Source: Orthonyx spaldingii (taxonomy: Eukaryota; Chordata; Aves; Passeriformes; Orthonychidae). Taken from it: DNA of 64,000 nt. Position 1 is the stretch's first letter. The number at the start of each line of letters is the position of its first letter. The stretch spans positions 303,514 through 367,513 of the forward strand of contig VZTJ01005911.1 of assembly GCA_013397795.1 (NCBI GenBank), given 5' to 3'. Below, one piece after another: positions 45,101-57,600 of the stretch. A program made the position numbers and the translations under genes. The notes below the pieces were generated by a model, which had not been told where the DNA came from, did not search any database, and was given only the letters and a program-made list of their open reading frames with translations.

Positions 45101-48100
45101 TCTTTGCAGTGGCTGTCAGCTGTTGGTATCTGCATTTTGTCATCGTGGAAATCTAGCAGTGACCACACAGCTTTTATTGTGCTGTGTCTGATGGCGTGAG
45201 CAGACACACAGGCTCATCTCAGGCCTGTGCAGGCACTCACCAGGGATTGTCCTGTATCCATCTGTCTGTCTCCTGTGCAGCTGTGAAAGTCACCTGTAAC
45301 TTGTGTGGAATTGCAGGTCTGCGGGAAACTGGGATGTGGAACAAACATGAGGGAAAGGTAATAAGCTGTGGAGTTGTTCTTTTTTGTTTTTCTATCTTGT
45401 TAGCTGCCTTAAAATGGTAGGAAGAAGGAGAGGTTTTCTGAAGTTTAGGTTTTGGCAACATAGTGATCGCTTCTTTCTGCCTTCCATTGCACTGCACAGA
45501 TGTCTTTTTTGCCTCCTCATGTGATGAGGATTCCCCCTGATTTAGCAGGATCATCTAATCTTCCAACTCCCAGCTCAGCAGGGAAGTGTGTATTTTGATA
45601 AGGAGCGATTGATGGTGCTTCCTCACCCAGACTCGGAACGATCCCAAGATCACATAATACGTCATCAGGGGGATGCTCCTTTCCGTGCAGCTTTGCAACT
45701 TGTGCAACAGATAGTCTTAGTAATATAAAGAGATCTTAAAAACTGTATGTGAAAAAACTTGATAAGAAGAACTGGGTTGCTTCATATCGCTTCCTGGTTG
45801 TGCCTTTGTTCCAAAAGTGCTAAAGTTTATTGCTTTCTTGGCTGTGGTTGGTGTGTGACGGTGCTGGAGCTGGTGGGAAGCACTGCTCCCTGACTTCACA
45901 TGGAGCACAGCTACATGTGTTCAGAGTGAGTGCATGCATATACTTTTCATCTTCAGAAGTTAACTGTAAAATGGTTTTAATGTGTCTGGAGGCCTTTAGT
46001 TGAAGAGCATTCAACTTCCTTTAAAAGAAATAGTGGGGACTATAGATTTTTTTAATGAGAAAATGCTGTTATGCTGAGGCTTTTTTTGGAGTTCAAATGA
46101 GTAGCATGCTTCTTTAAGCCTTTTTTTAAAGCTTCTATTTATCTTTGTGCTTGTAAGTTATGAAATAGTCACTGTCATAGGTCACGATATTTCTGTGCTA
46201 AATTTGGGAATATAACTGGCAGCTTGCTTTTTCCCTGGGAACTTTGTTGTCAGGTTGGTGCAGCAAGCTTTAGCTCCTTAGTTGTTGGGGGGAAAGAGGT
46301 TCTTCATTTCATTTCATTCATTTTTCTTTTTTGCCTCCAGTGCATTTCTATTCACACTACCTTTTCCATAGGTGTGAAAGACATTGAGACTCGAAGTGGT
46401 AGAGCTGTTGCAGCCACTTGGTTTTAGTGTTTGTCTTGCCTCTCATGTCCAAGACTTCCTTTCTTCTTTGTGGTTTCTCGTTGTGTTTTGCCAAACCCCT
46501 GTATTTCAGAGCTGCTTCCTGCTCGTGGCTTTGTACCAGCTTGGGAATCTCCACATAATTGTTCTTTGCTTTTAGTGTGTGATAGAAGCAAAACTGTGTG
46601 GAAGGTGAAAGTGTAGAAAGCAATGAAAATCTGTGAAAGAGATCCAGGGGTTTTCCATGTTTATTTCCAGCTTTTTGCATATGATTATTTTGCATTTAAA
46701 AACCAATAAATAACACTATTTTATTTTTTCCCCCCTATGGTATTATAACTAGTCAAAATTTTATTTAAAGAAATAAAGCTAAGAAAGGCAGACCCAGAGA
46801 TCAGTGGTCTTCTCCTGGATGTGAGTGCCTGGACTTCAACAGCCGTGGCAAACGATGTGACTTCTCTTGCAAAAGTGCAATAAAAAGCCAAGCTGCTCTT
46901 CACGCCTTTGTTTACTGGTGATTTTCCCAAAATTAAATGCTGCTGACAAAAGGGATTGCTCAACACATGGAAGTGGGTGTCCCACTGGGTCTGTAGATTA
47001 TCTGCCCTTCAGGCAGAGGCAATGCAGGACACTTAATGACCAGTGTTTGACTGGGTTACAGCTTCCAGCTGGGGCATGTTGGAGGTGACGTGGTCCAAGC
47101 ACAAGCGACTTGGGATGCTTAAGGGTGAGATCTTTTCAAGGCTATTCCTCTGGTGAAAAGAATAGAAATGGTACTGGACCAGCCTGAAACCTCAAAGCCA
47201 GGTCCATGCCACAAGTAGGTGGTGGGTGGAAAGCCACCATCTCTGGCTTGGTGCCCAAACTGCATGGTGTTGGAAATTCAAGTGTGCTGCAAAAAGTCCT
47301 TTATATGCTTCACCTGGTCCTAGGCTTTCCCAAGGGCTCATCCTTTGGCTGCTGCCAGCACCAGGTTGCACACCTGAACAAAAAAGTACTCAGCCCCCCA
47401 AACTAGGTTCACTTTATCCATAGTGACATAAGTGCTGTCCCTGTTAGCTGGAATACACCTTCCCAGGTTCATCATGGCCCTCAGAGGCTTGTAGGGTATG
47501 TTCCAAGGGTCTGCTCTCCAGCCCAGCTGCCCTGTGATACTCAGCACACTGTTGGAGGTTAATAGGCTTTTCCTGAGGATTTCTTAAGCACATAGGCATT
47601 AAAATTCTCTCCAAAAGCACAGGGAAACAATTGGGGTAAAACCTAGGAAAGGAACCTGGCTGATCCTATTGTTTCTGGGGATCTGCAGCTTTCCTGTTTA
47701 CTCAGCTGGGCTTTCAAATTTTTATCCTGCTTCTTAGAAGTGAGGTGAAACCCAAACCAGTATTTAGTTCCTTCAATTTTTCTTTGCATTCTAGGGATAG
47801 CACTACCCCTTGAAAAGAGGCTTTGCAGAGGCAGAAATTGCAGGTGCTGAATGTTTCTGTGCTTTTCTGCTGGAGACTTGCTGCCTTTGAGGTGAATTAA
47901 AATGTTTTAAAAATTTATTTATATGATTATAAAGTCTTCTATATTGGGAATTGACATACAGATTCATTCCCTGACCCTGCTCTGAAAAAGTTCAATGGAT
48001 GATGGAGAAGTAGAAGATTAAATGGACAGATAGAATGTCCTTTAGGGCTGTCTAGCAACTGACCATGAAAATGGCCTTTGCCCCTCTGATCCACTCAGTC

Positions 48101-49709
48101 TGTGTGGGTGAGGAGAAGGTTGTGATTTCTTGGGATCTGGGAGTGGTAGGCAGCTCTGAAGTTGAAAGTTTTGTCAGTGAGCTGAGATAGCTGGGGGTCT
48201 CTCAGCTAGGTGCTTCCTTCCTAACCTTTTCAGCAGAGCACTCTCAGCTAAATGAAATTTTGCCAAAATAAGCATTCCTGCTTAATAGCAGTGTGTCACC
48301 AGGAACGACTCTGTCTTTAAAGCTTTAGGAAGAGAAATTGATCTGGACACTGTGGCAGCATAACATTTTTTTGTACTTATTTTTTAAAGCACAAGCCTGG
48401 GTTGCAGAGACAGAGTTTCAAATTCTTGATCTGAAGTGAACTGATAGGGAAAATGACAAATTATTTTTCCGGAGTGAGAAATGTTTTGTACCTCTACCCA
48501 GCCTACTCACGTGGTGATGCCTCTGGAAAGAGCAAGGTGCTGATCTACAACTGTGATAACTCATTACAGTTCTGTTCCTGAAAAATGTCAGGGACATTCT
48601 GTTTCTGTCCCAGAAAAAGAACACAAACAAACTTCAAAACCTTGGAGGTTGCTATGAAACAGAAGTGTCTTCCCCTTGGCTCTATTAATAAAGCCTTTAA
48701 ATATACTCAATGCTGAATTCCCTTGCCTTTGCTGGTGGGGTACAGTGAGATGTATAGCTGGTAGGTACATATCTTCTTTTGTCACCAAACCTGTCCTTGG
48801 TTGTGGATTCATTGAACTATTTCAGAAGGAATTAGAGTCCTGTGTGCTGCCTGTCCTGTGGTACTGGTACAGAGGAGGGTGGTTTTCTGCTCCTGTTTTG
48901 TGCAGGTGGAGGAAAATAATTTTGATCTTTTAATACTTCAAAAATTTTTGAAAATATACTTATTTTAGAAAATAGAACTCTCCTGCACATCTGGTTATTT
49001 TTTTTTCTCTCTCCAGCTTTTGTGGTTTACTTAAAAGGGTTTCTGATTTCTTAGTGACTTACCTATGGAAAGCTTGATGTGTTTTGCTGGAAAGACCATG
49101 TACCATAGACACTGCCTGTGTGTTCCCTGCAAGACCCAAGGTAGCTGGCAATACTTTTGCACCTTCTGCATGCAGACTTCCTGCAGGGGCAGGTTTGGGT
49201 TTGTAGAGCAGAGATGAGCTGAGGGTCATGGAGCCAGCACAGAGCAATGCAGCATCTGTTGCCATCTGCAGTGCTCAGCAGCAGTCCTGTTCATTTTGGA
49301 TAATTTGTGTAAAAATCAGGCTTGAACAGTCTATGCTGTGAAGGACAACAGCCCTAATGAGAAAACCTCTCTGTGTGCTGCTAAGGCCTTTTGGAGCCCT
49401 GAGTATACTCAAATGTTTGTCCTCTGCATGGAGGGCTGTGGCAGTGAAGTGTGTGGGCCTGCAGCTGTAATGTGCTCTGGCTGTGTTACCTGGGCTGGAT
49501 CCCCTCCCGGGGTGAGTGTCCATGTGGAGCTTAGGTGTAGCTTTTGGTCAGTGAACCCCGAGACACCTTCAGCTGACTGTCTTGGTATGGTTGCTCTCCA
49601 GAGTCTCCTGGCTGCTTTAACTTGGGTGCCACAGACTCTCATGGAAGATAATGTCTATTCTTAGTTAATCTGTCTGCAGCCTGGACCTTAATCCCTTTCT
49701 GTTTCTGTT

Positions 49710-49860
49710 CATAGAAGGGGTGAGTTTAGAAGGGACCACAGACCCTTCTGGACTTCTAGTCCAGACTTCTGCTTGGAGCAGGATCAGTGTTGAATTCAGG
49801 CCAGGTTACCCAGGGATTTGTTCAGTCTCATTCTGAAAACCTCCAAGTCCTCTTACTGGC
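49710..49860 (-). repeat. older CR1 LINE fragment
   Basis: A diverged reverse CR1 terminus: catagaaggggtgagtttag, aagggaccacagacccttct, ggacttctagtccagac, then gagcaggatcagtgttgaat and ggccaggttacccagggatt. Confidence 0.75.
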
Positions 49861-51469
49861 ATTTGTTCATGCAGTGATACAGTAACTCACACTGGTGTTG
49901 ATGTCAGGGGTATCTCCCTGTGTAGTTGTGCCTCTTGGGATTTGTGCAATTTCTCGTTCATGACAATCATGGTTTTCCGGGTAGCAATCACAAAGCAGAC
50001 TGCTGAGCCCCTGCTTGTTAAGCTCAGGGGCTCATCAGTTATAAGTCATCAGTTATGACTTTTGAGATTAAGTTGGTTTGGGTGCTTACTTCCATTTTAC
50101 ATGGAGATACTGCCTTAATAAAAAAAACACTTCAGTGACTGGAACGAAGAAAAATGAGAAGTTGAATTGGTGACCTCTGTGCTGGGTCACTTATTTCTGT
50201 AGCTCACTGCTTGGGAACATCTCATTCAGTGATTGTGCAAACCATGGGCTGGGCAGGGTTGAGGGATGGCTTGTTGCCCCTGCTGGTCCCCTTGGTGGGA
50301 TGTGCTTGCTTTGAAAGTCTCTGGACTTGATGCTTCCCTACTTGAAGACTTTCTTGTCAATTTATGTTTTCTGCAGAGCTTTGTGCATTCTTTCAAGGAG
50401 AGAACACTGAATTGATGAGTTTACAAAGCCACATTAAGAAGTGAGAAGTGTTCTTCTCTTTAGGTGTTCCCTGAACCTCACTTGTAGTAACTGTAGCAGT
50501 AAATGAAAGGTGTGAATTGTCCTGTTCTCCGCAAAGGGTTATGAAACATCTGAAAGACGACAGTGGTGTTCAGGCCCAGGGAACAAGGGACTGCTTCTGA
50601 CCTGGCAGGGACTAACATGGGAGGTGAGTGTTGCACAACTGAGCGTTAAGAAAGGGTAGATGGGGTTGGCCCTTGTCATAGGTGAGTGTGATGGAGCAGC
50701 TGTTGCATCCTGCTACTGGAGCTCAGAAAGGCCCTGAGCTGTTCTGAGGTGCCTAAAAACCCTTAATTCTGTGTCTTTCTTTAGAGCTTTGAAGTTTTAA
50801 AATGCTTGAAAGTAAAAAGAGGTGGGTAGAAAAAACCTGGAATGAGATTTCCCCTTCAGTCAGTGTAGAAGCCCTCTCCATATCACATCTCCCTGGGCTG
50901 ATTTCTACTACTGTTCATAGCCAGCTGATCTTTGAATTTGGGGTTTTCTACTGTTTTGGAAAGCAGAAACTAGTAGAAGTAACATCTCAAGAAAAGTAGG
51001 AGGTGTTTATGGACTGTTGGCTGAACAAGCTGATACTTTGCGTGTGTGTGTGTGTGAAGGCCAGGGCAATGCAGAAGGCACCTCTCCACATGGCTGGAGC
51101 CTGGTTCTAAGAGCTCACCCAAGCTGGAAGGGAGGGCTAAGCAGCCCAGAGAAACAGATGGTGCTCATTTCTGAATTTACAGTGTTTTCTTCTCTGCCCC
51201 CGCCCCCTGCGGACATATGAAATTACTTACCTTATTAATTCCAGAGACTTTTGTAAACAGAATGTGTAAACACATATAAACATCTGCTTGAGCTGCTCTG
51301 GTTTGCATGTCTAGCAGCAGTGTTTTACAAAACTTGGCTCCCAACCTCTGGGCAGAGGAGGAGGAGTGGGAGAAGGAGCTCAGGCATGCATGTCTTACCT
51401 TTGCTCAAGTCCACTTCCTATAAAGTAGCCCCCTGAGCTGGTCTGGTATGGCAGCCCTTGCTACCCAGG

Positions 51470-52864
51470 TGTTGCAGTTTGACATTGGTTAAATGCCAGG
51501 TACCCACGAAAATCATTCGAGTGCCCATGAACTGAGATAAGAATTGTGGGAAAAATACTTTAAGGCAAAACAAGGCTCAGCTTAAAACTATAAGGTAAAT
51601 TTATTACTAACAGGATAGAAGAGGATAATGAGAAGTAAAGTAAGTCTTTAAAACACCGCTTTCTCCCCCTCAGCCTTTCCTTCTTTCCCACTGAACACGC
51701 AGGGACACAAAGCATGGGAGAGTTTCTTTCTGTTGTACCGTGGGGTCCCTCCCACGGGAGACAGTTCTTCACGAACTTCCCCCCACGTGACTCCAGTCTC
51801 ATGAGCAGCAGTTTTCCCAACACTGCTGTACATAAGTCACTTGTCCATGGACTGCAGTCTTTTACAGCTCCTTCTGGCACCCACTCACTCCCGCATGCAC
51901 ACCTCTTTTCACAGGCTGTGAGTGGACTCCTGCACCCCCGTGGACTCTGTGGGCAGAGGGGACAGCTGCCTCACCACAGTCCTCCCCACGGCCACAGAAG
52001 GAACCTGGCTCCAAGGCCTGGAGCACCTCCTCCCCCTCCCTCCTCACCGACCCCGGTGTCCGCCAGGTTGTCTTTCTCACCTGCTCTCACTTCTTTCTCC
52101 TCTCTGACCAAAAGAAAAACAAAGAAAAAAACTGTTGCATGCAAACACCACTGCCACCAAGTTTTACCAGCTCAAAAGCTTCCACGGGACTTTGCAGCAC
52201 GGAGAAGTCGATCCTGTTCGAGGTCTGTGCCAGGGTGCCACTGCCATGCCTCTGCTGCTGGTGAGGTGTTTTCGCTGCTGTCATGCAGGTAATGGCAGCT
52301 GCTATGGTGCTGGTGCTATTCAATGCTTTTTCCTCATATGGGGCGTCGAGGAAAAGAAGCTGCCACTGCCAGCTCTGGTCTTCCGCCCGCGGCGTGGCGC
52401 GCCTGGAGCAGCTGGACAAGTAGAGTTGGCCACAGGCGGCGCCTCCCGAAGCCGGACATGGTGGCGGCGCGGCGCCGTGCCGCACTCTCGCGCCTTCTGG
52501 TCCGGTCCCACTGCCCCCGCTTCCAAAGGCGGCCAGGCCGGTAAAGGCTCACCGTGGGCTGCACGTGTGGCCCCGGCCACCACGTGTGGCCATGCCCGCG
52601 GCTGTGTGGCACCACGTGCCCGTGGCCCACCAGTTCCGGGTCCCGCTGTTTTTTTCTCCTCCTTTGTTTCAACTTCCTTCTTAATTATGTTATCACAGAA
52701 GCGTTACCAACGTCTCTCATTGACCCAGCAGCACATCCATTTCCAGAGCTTGACAAAGACTGACCCTGCTGGACATGGCGGAAGCTTCCAGCAGCTTCTC
52801 ACAGAAGCCACCTCTGTGGCTTTTTTTCTGCCACCAAAAAACCAGACTGTGCACAACCAACACA
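51470..52864 (-). mobile_element. solo LTR of an endogenous retrovirus (1395 bp)
   Basis: The block begins tgttgcagtttgac and ends cacaaccaacaca, giving TG...CA ends, and is flanked on both sides by CCAGG (51465-51469 and 52865-52869), a 5-bp target-site duplication. Read on the - strand it has LTR order: a U3-like part with TATA-like ATAACATAATTAAGAAG near 52690, a CpG-rich centre (52380-52630), and AATAAA at 51605-51600, about 130 bp before the end. No gag, pol or env is present, so it is a recombined single LTR. The 5-bp duplication fits an ERVL-like or class I element; the class is inferred. ORFs of up to 247 codons across it are compositional. Confidence 0.8.
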
Positions 52865-54592
52865 CCAGGGCGGGGTGACCCCTGCTGGTTCAGCTGGGCT
52901 GAGAGGCTTGAAGCCCATCTGCCCTTTTGAACCTTGGAACAAAAATGATCTGTTGTGATGGAGTGGCAATGAACCTTGGTCGTGGTTTCATCTGCTGCCT
53001 TAGGATCCTTGGAAGAGATCACTGTGTGCTAGTCTCTGTTTCCAGGTCACCATCCTTGTTTTTGCTGATATTTTGATTATAGCTGGTGATGTTGAGCTCC
53101 TGAAGAGTGGGTGTCGCCAGTTAAATGGGTCTGTGCCACTCAGCACTGCAGATGTTGGGAGGAGCCCCACTGGGCAGACGTTGGGTCCCTTTGATGACCA
53201 TCTAGTTGGAGGCTTGACTTGGTGTAGAGCAAGTGATGCAAAAGCCATTTTCTGCTCTTCATTGCTGAGCCTCAGGTCGTAAATTCTGCCAGATGCCAGT
53301 GTTACCAAGGGAAGGCACTCACTGTCCTAATGAGTTTAACAGGATTTGGGTGCAGTTATCCATCCTGGGACAGAAGTAGTATCACCTCAAAGTTGTTGTT
53401 CCAGTGGTCTCGAGGATTTTTAAAAAGGAAGAAAAAAACCCCCAGTTCCTTCCTAATCCTTATCTGCAGCCAGTAGGGTATTTTGGTGATCAGCAGGTTT
53501 TCTAGGAGAGAGGGAAGAGGCTCATGGCCAGGCTGGGCTGGGAGTACGATATAAGGCAGATCAGTGCAGTGGTGCTTCTAAACTTAACTTGCCCCTTTTC
53601 AGTGAAATTAAAAAACCAAGAAGTTGTCTAAGGTGCGTTCTGGGATTAAAAAAAATTTATGAGAACACTTGCTAGAGCATGGGGTAAGCTTGGAAAGCTT
53701 TTGCACTCCAGGTTTTGCTTGTGGTGAGGAGGGAAAAACTGGTGCAGTCACTTTTTCATTAGAGGTTAGAAATAGGTTTCTCAAGAACCTCCATTGGCAT
53801 CTGTGGTTTTTAATCTCTTTAGAAAGTGAAAAGGTAATATTTTCAGATAATATAGCTACTGAAGTTACTGCTAATGAAGTTGGTTACGTGGTTTCTGAGG
53901 AACACAAAAGGCTGCAGCAAGATCAAATTGTTCAGTAGCACCTCAGCAGCTAAAAATATCCCATGGACGTGTTTTGTGTGGTGTGCTGGAAAGGAAACAT
54001 TGGAGTTATTCATTTCTATTGATGAGATCTGAATTAACTCTGGGAGAAACACTCAGCCATGCATTATTTGCTGTAGCTCCAAGGGCAAGTGGGATTAATG
54101 GTATCTGAGTTCTAATTTTGGTAATTTCCAAGTGAGGATGGGAATGTCTAATGGCTCCTAACACCAATACCACTGTAACTGCTCCACAAGCTTTGTGTGA
54201 AATTTGTAAACTCTCAAGAGCTCTCTCCTGGTTGGATTGGATGATTGAATTTAAGAAGGTTTTTGGGGAAATGAGGGGGTTGACAGCATGGATTAAACGT
54301 AAAGAAGTTGAAGAAAGGGGGGAAAAATTAGAAGTGGGAAGACCTGAGATGGAAAAGTTGGTGTAGGAAGTGGCATCTTGGATGTTTTTGGGAATACCAC
54401 AGTGAGGTTGGATATCACTGGAGTCTCACAGCTGAGGTTACTGGGCTCTGATAGGATTTGGCAGAGTACCTGGTGCAGAATACCTCATTCCCCATGGACC
54501 ACTGCTGTAGATCATTTAAACTGCTGACTTTATGTGGAATATCAGTTAAAGCTCTTTGGACTGATATTTTTGAGATAGTATGCGCCTATAGT

Positions 54593-54615
54593 AGACTCCT
54601 TCTGAGAAGGAGTCT
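54593..54615. repeat. perfect 11-bp inverted repeat
   Basis: The arms agactccttct and agaaggagtct are separated by a single G; a near-perfect palindrome with no known role. Confidence 0.9.
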
Positions 54616-57600
54616 CAAAACTCCTTACCTTCTGAAGTTAGGATGTAGTGGAGGGTGGCTCATTGACAGGGGCAAAACTTCTTAAAATACTGAAGACCTC
54701 CAACTGTTAAGCCAGCAGCATGATGCTCTGATTTGCTGGATAATGCCCTAATGTTAAACATAAAGTGCATGAATGAATATGAAGTCTTCTGTTGATGTTT
54801 TTTGGGAATAACAAAGTGAACACCACTACCCCCTACAAACACTTCACCTCAAGGAGATGGCCATGAGGTCAAGGACAGAAATTTCTCTTGGCTGTCGTGC
54901 CACTCCTCGTGGGGAATGTGTGAGCCTGGAGCACACTCTGACTACAGCAATGGCTGTTTTCCTGTCCCTGATCCATAGCTGGAATTAGCTTCAGCTCCCT
55001 AGGTATCTGGTAAGGGCCTGCAAGCTGAAGCAAGAGGAAAAGGGAAGAAGCAAGTGCTTCTTATGTGCAGAAGGGGGGTGGGGCATGTCCTTTATGGTGA
55101 CAACTCTTCCGTTTAATCCCCAAATTTGAAGCACAAGTGATTTATCTGTTGCTCATGGCACTTGGCAGTTGCCCCGTGAAATGTGGTCCTGCTGTCAGGA
55201 TGAGTTCTGGACCCTTGGGTGGGAAACTTTGGATCTTGTGCTCGGTGGGGTGGGGTGAGTTGTGGATTTGGAGCTGACACGTGGGAGCGGAGATGCTGGA
55301 TTTACTCTACGTGCTGTTCTGCAACTCGTGGCCCGGTGGGGCTGCTGTGAGGAGGAGGAGAGATTTCCTGCTGCAGCTGCAAGTTTAAGGGGTAAACAGG
55401 AGTTTACATTTACAAAATGTTAGTACAGTTTGTGCTGAATTGGGCTATCCAGACTGTGAGTGATCAAAAGGGAGCAGATGTGGTGTGTCTGAGTGGATTT
55501 GGCAGCCTTGGTCATGGAGCACAGCCCTTCTCGGGCTTGCATGCTCAGCTGAATGCAGGACATTAAGCTTCTGCCTTTGAACTACACTGCAAACCTGAAT
55601 TGTATTAATTTCTTCTGAATTTTTTAATACTTTCCCTTTGGGAGAATGGTGACTGTCTTGAGGAGTGGTGGTGATTGGTCTGAGCAGACCAAAGATTAAA
55701 CAGCTCTTTGCAAGTTCCTTATCAAACTTTTGCTGTTTTATAATTTCCTTTTACATAGTTTTGAAGGTACCTTTTTTCCCCCTCCTGAATGATGTTTTGT
55801 TTGAGTACACTTTCAAGATCTGTGGCTAGTGGTGGGTATTAGGCTTGAGAGATTATCCAAAGAACTGTTGGAGCACTTCATTGTTAGACTCGGAAGTGGG
55901 AGCTGGGTGAATTAGTTTCTTATAAAAGGATTTAATAGCAGTGTGGGAAAAGGGGGAGCTGTGAGTTTTCTCTGTGCTGGCACTCAGCATCCACGCAGGC
56001 CTGGAGAACAAGCTCAGAGATCTCATAACCAGGACTTACTGATACTTTTTTTTTTAGTTTAATGCTCATTTAAGCACTATATGGAGACTATCCTATACAA
56101 ATAGACTTGGCACAGCTCTGTGTTTGTTTGCTATAGAGGTAGAAATACTTAGGAAAACCTTGCTTAGCAAATCCACCTTTTTCAGTTGTAAAAGTGTCTG
56201 TGTCAGAGGGACCTTGAAAGCTTGGTATTTTTTGCAGGGAAGGAATTGAATCTTGAGAAGAGCTGATTACAAAAACCCAATTATTTTCTGGCTTGCACTG
56301 TAATATATGACTGCAGCTAGACAATTATTTTCTTCTGCATCTTCATGCTCACAGATTTACCTGTCGAAGTTCATCTTATTTCCAAAGCTTATTGGTATGT
56401 CCATGAAAAGGCTGGGAACAGCCTTGCTATGTTTTCTCAGGAGCTGTGGGAGACTGAGCTGGGGGAACATAGATTATTCCTCAACCAGTGAGTCTGGGGG
56501 AGGACACGCTCATGTTGGGCAATGTGGTTTAAATTTGCAAGCTATTAATATCTAGTCACTTGGTTAATGAAGCAGTGAATGATTTGTGTACTTAATGTTC
56601 CTGGGAGATTGAAATGTCCTTAAGAAGCCAGTCTGTCCAACTGCCTTGTCTTCAACATAAATTAGCATAAACAGTAACCAGACCTGGCTAGGTGACCACC
56701 TCAGTAATACATGAGGAAATGAAGCAGTGTGTGATCAGCATAGTGACTTATTTATCAGTGACCTTGACATGGATGAAAAATACTTTGTGTACAAATTTTT
56801 AGCTGCACTCTCTCCATCTTTCATATTTGTGGGGTTTTTTATTCTTCTTTTTTTTTCCCCCTGCTCATATTTGCTTGCCTTCAGTACTTAGGGGTCGAGC
56901 TAAAAGATGACTGAGAGGAGGAAGGAAATTCCACTCTTGGAGCTGAAGTGAGAGGTAGGAGGCTAAGCATGAATGCATCCTAGAACTCCCTTGGAGGTGT
57001 CTTTTCCCATGTTATCCAGAGTAAACTCTGCTTAGTCTAGCAGTATTTACCAGAGTGATACTGCAATGTGAAGTATAGGGAAAGTTGTTCTCTTATCCTC
57101 AGCAAAATCAGCTGTTCCAGGAAAATGCTCCCTGCTAAATTGTCAACATTGCCAGCTTCTTTTCCCTCATCTCCACCATCATCACTGTCCTTCAGAAATC
57201 AGCAGCGCAGATCTGGATTTCTTTATATGCTTGTTAAAAGAAATGTAAATTGCTGGGTTTTAATGGACTGAAAATTAACTTTTTACTGCTATCCTTAGCT
57301 TGGCAAAAAGTTGAGATAAAAGTTCAAATAACTTCTTGTTAAAGTATCCCAGTGTGGTCTGGAAGTGATTAGATCATTGCTGGTATTGATTTAAGGCTTT
57401 CTTCTTGTCATCTGTGTGAAACCTAGTGTGTCTAATCATGGGCCCATAGCTTTTTTTTTGTTTTTTTCCATAGCAGTGCTTTTCCTTGCACTGGCTTGTA
57501 TAGGGAGACCTGAAATTAAACTAGACTGTACTTGAGCCTTTTTTTGTGTGTTAAGAAAATTCAGCAAGTATCAGGTGGTAGGTACTACATGCTGGTAGTG

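Noticed and set aside
52135..52878. 247-codon + strand frame in LAMC1 intron 1
   Set aside because: It lies in the CpG-rich solo LTR, in the opposite orientation to the LTR, and has low-complexity composition with no domain.
54151..54366. 71-codon frame with Glu/Lys-rich end, considered as a retroviral gag fragment
   Set aside because: Codon use looks protein-like, but I recognise no motif, there is no flanking LTR, and the frame is short.
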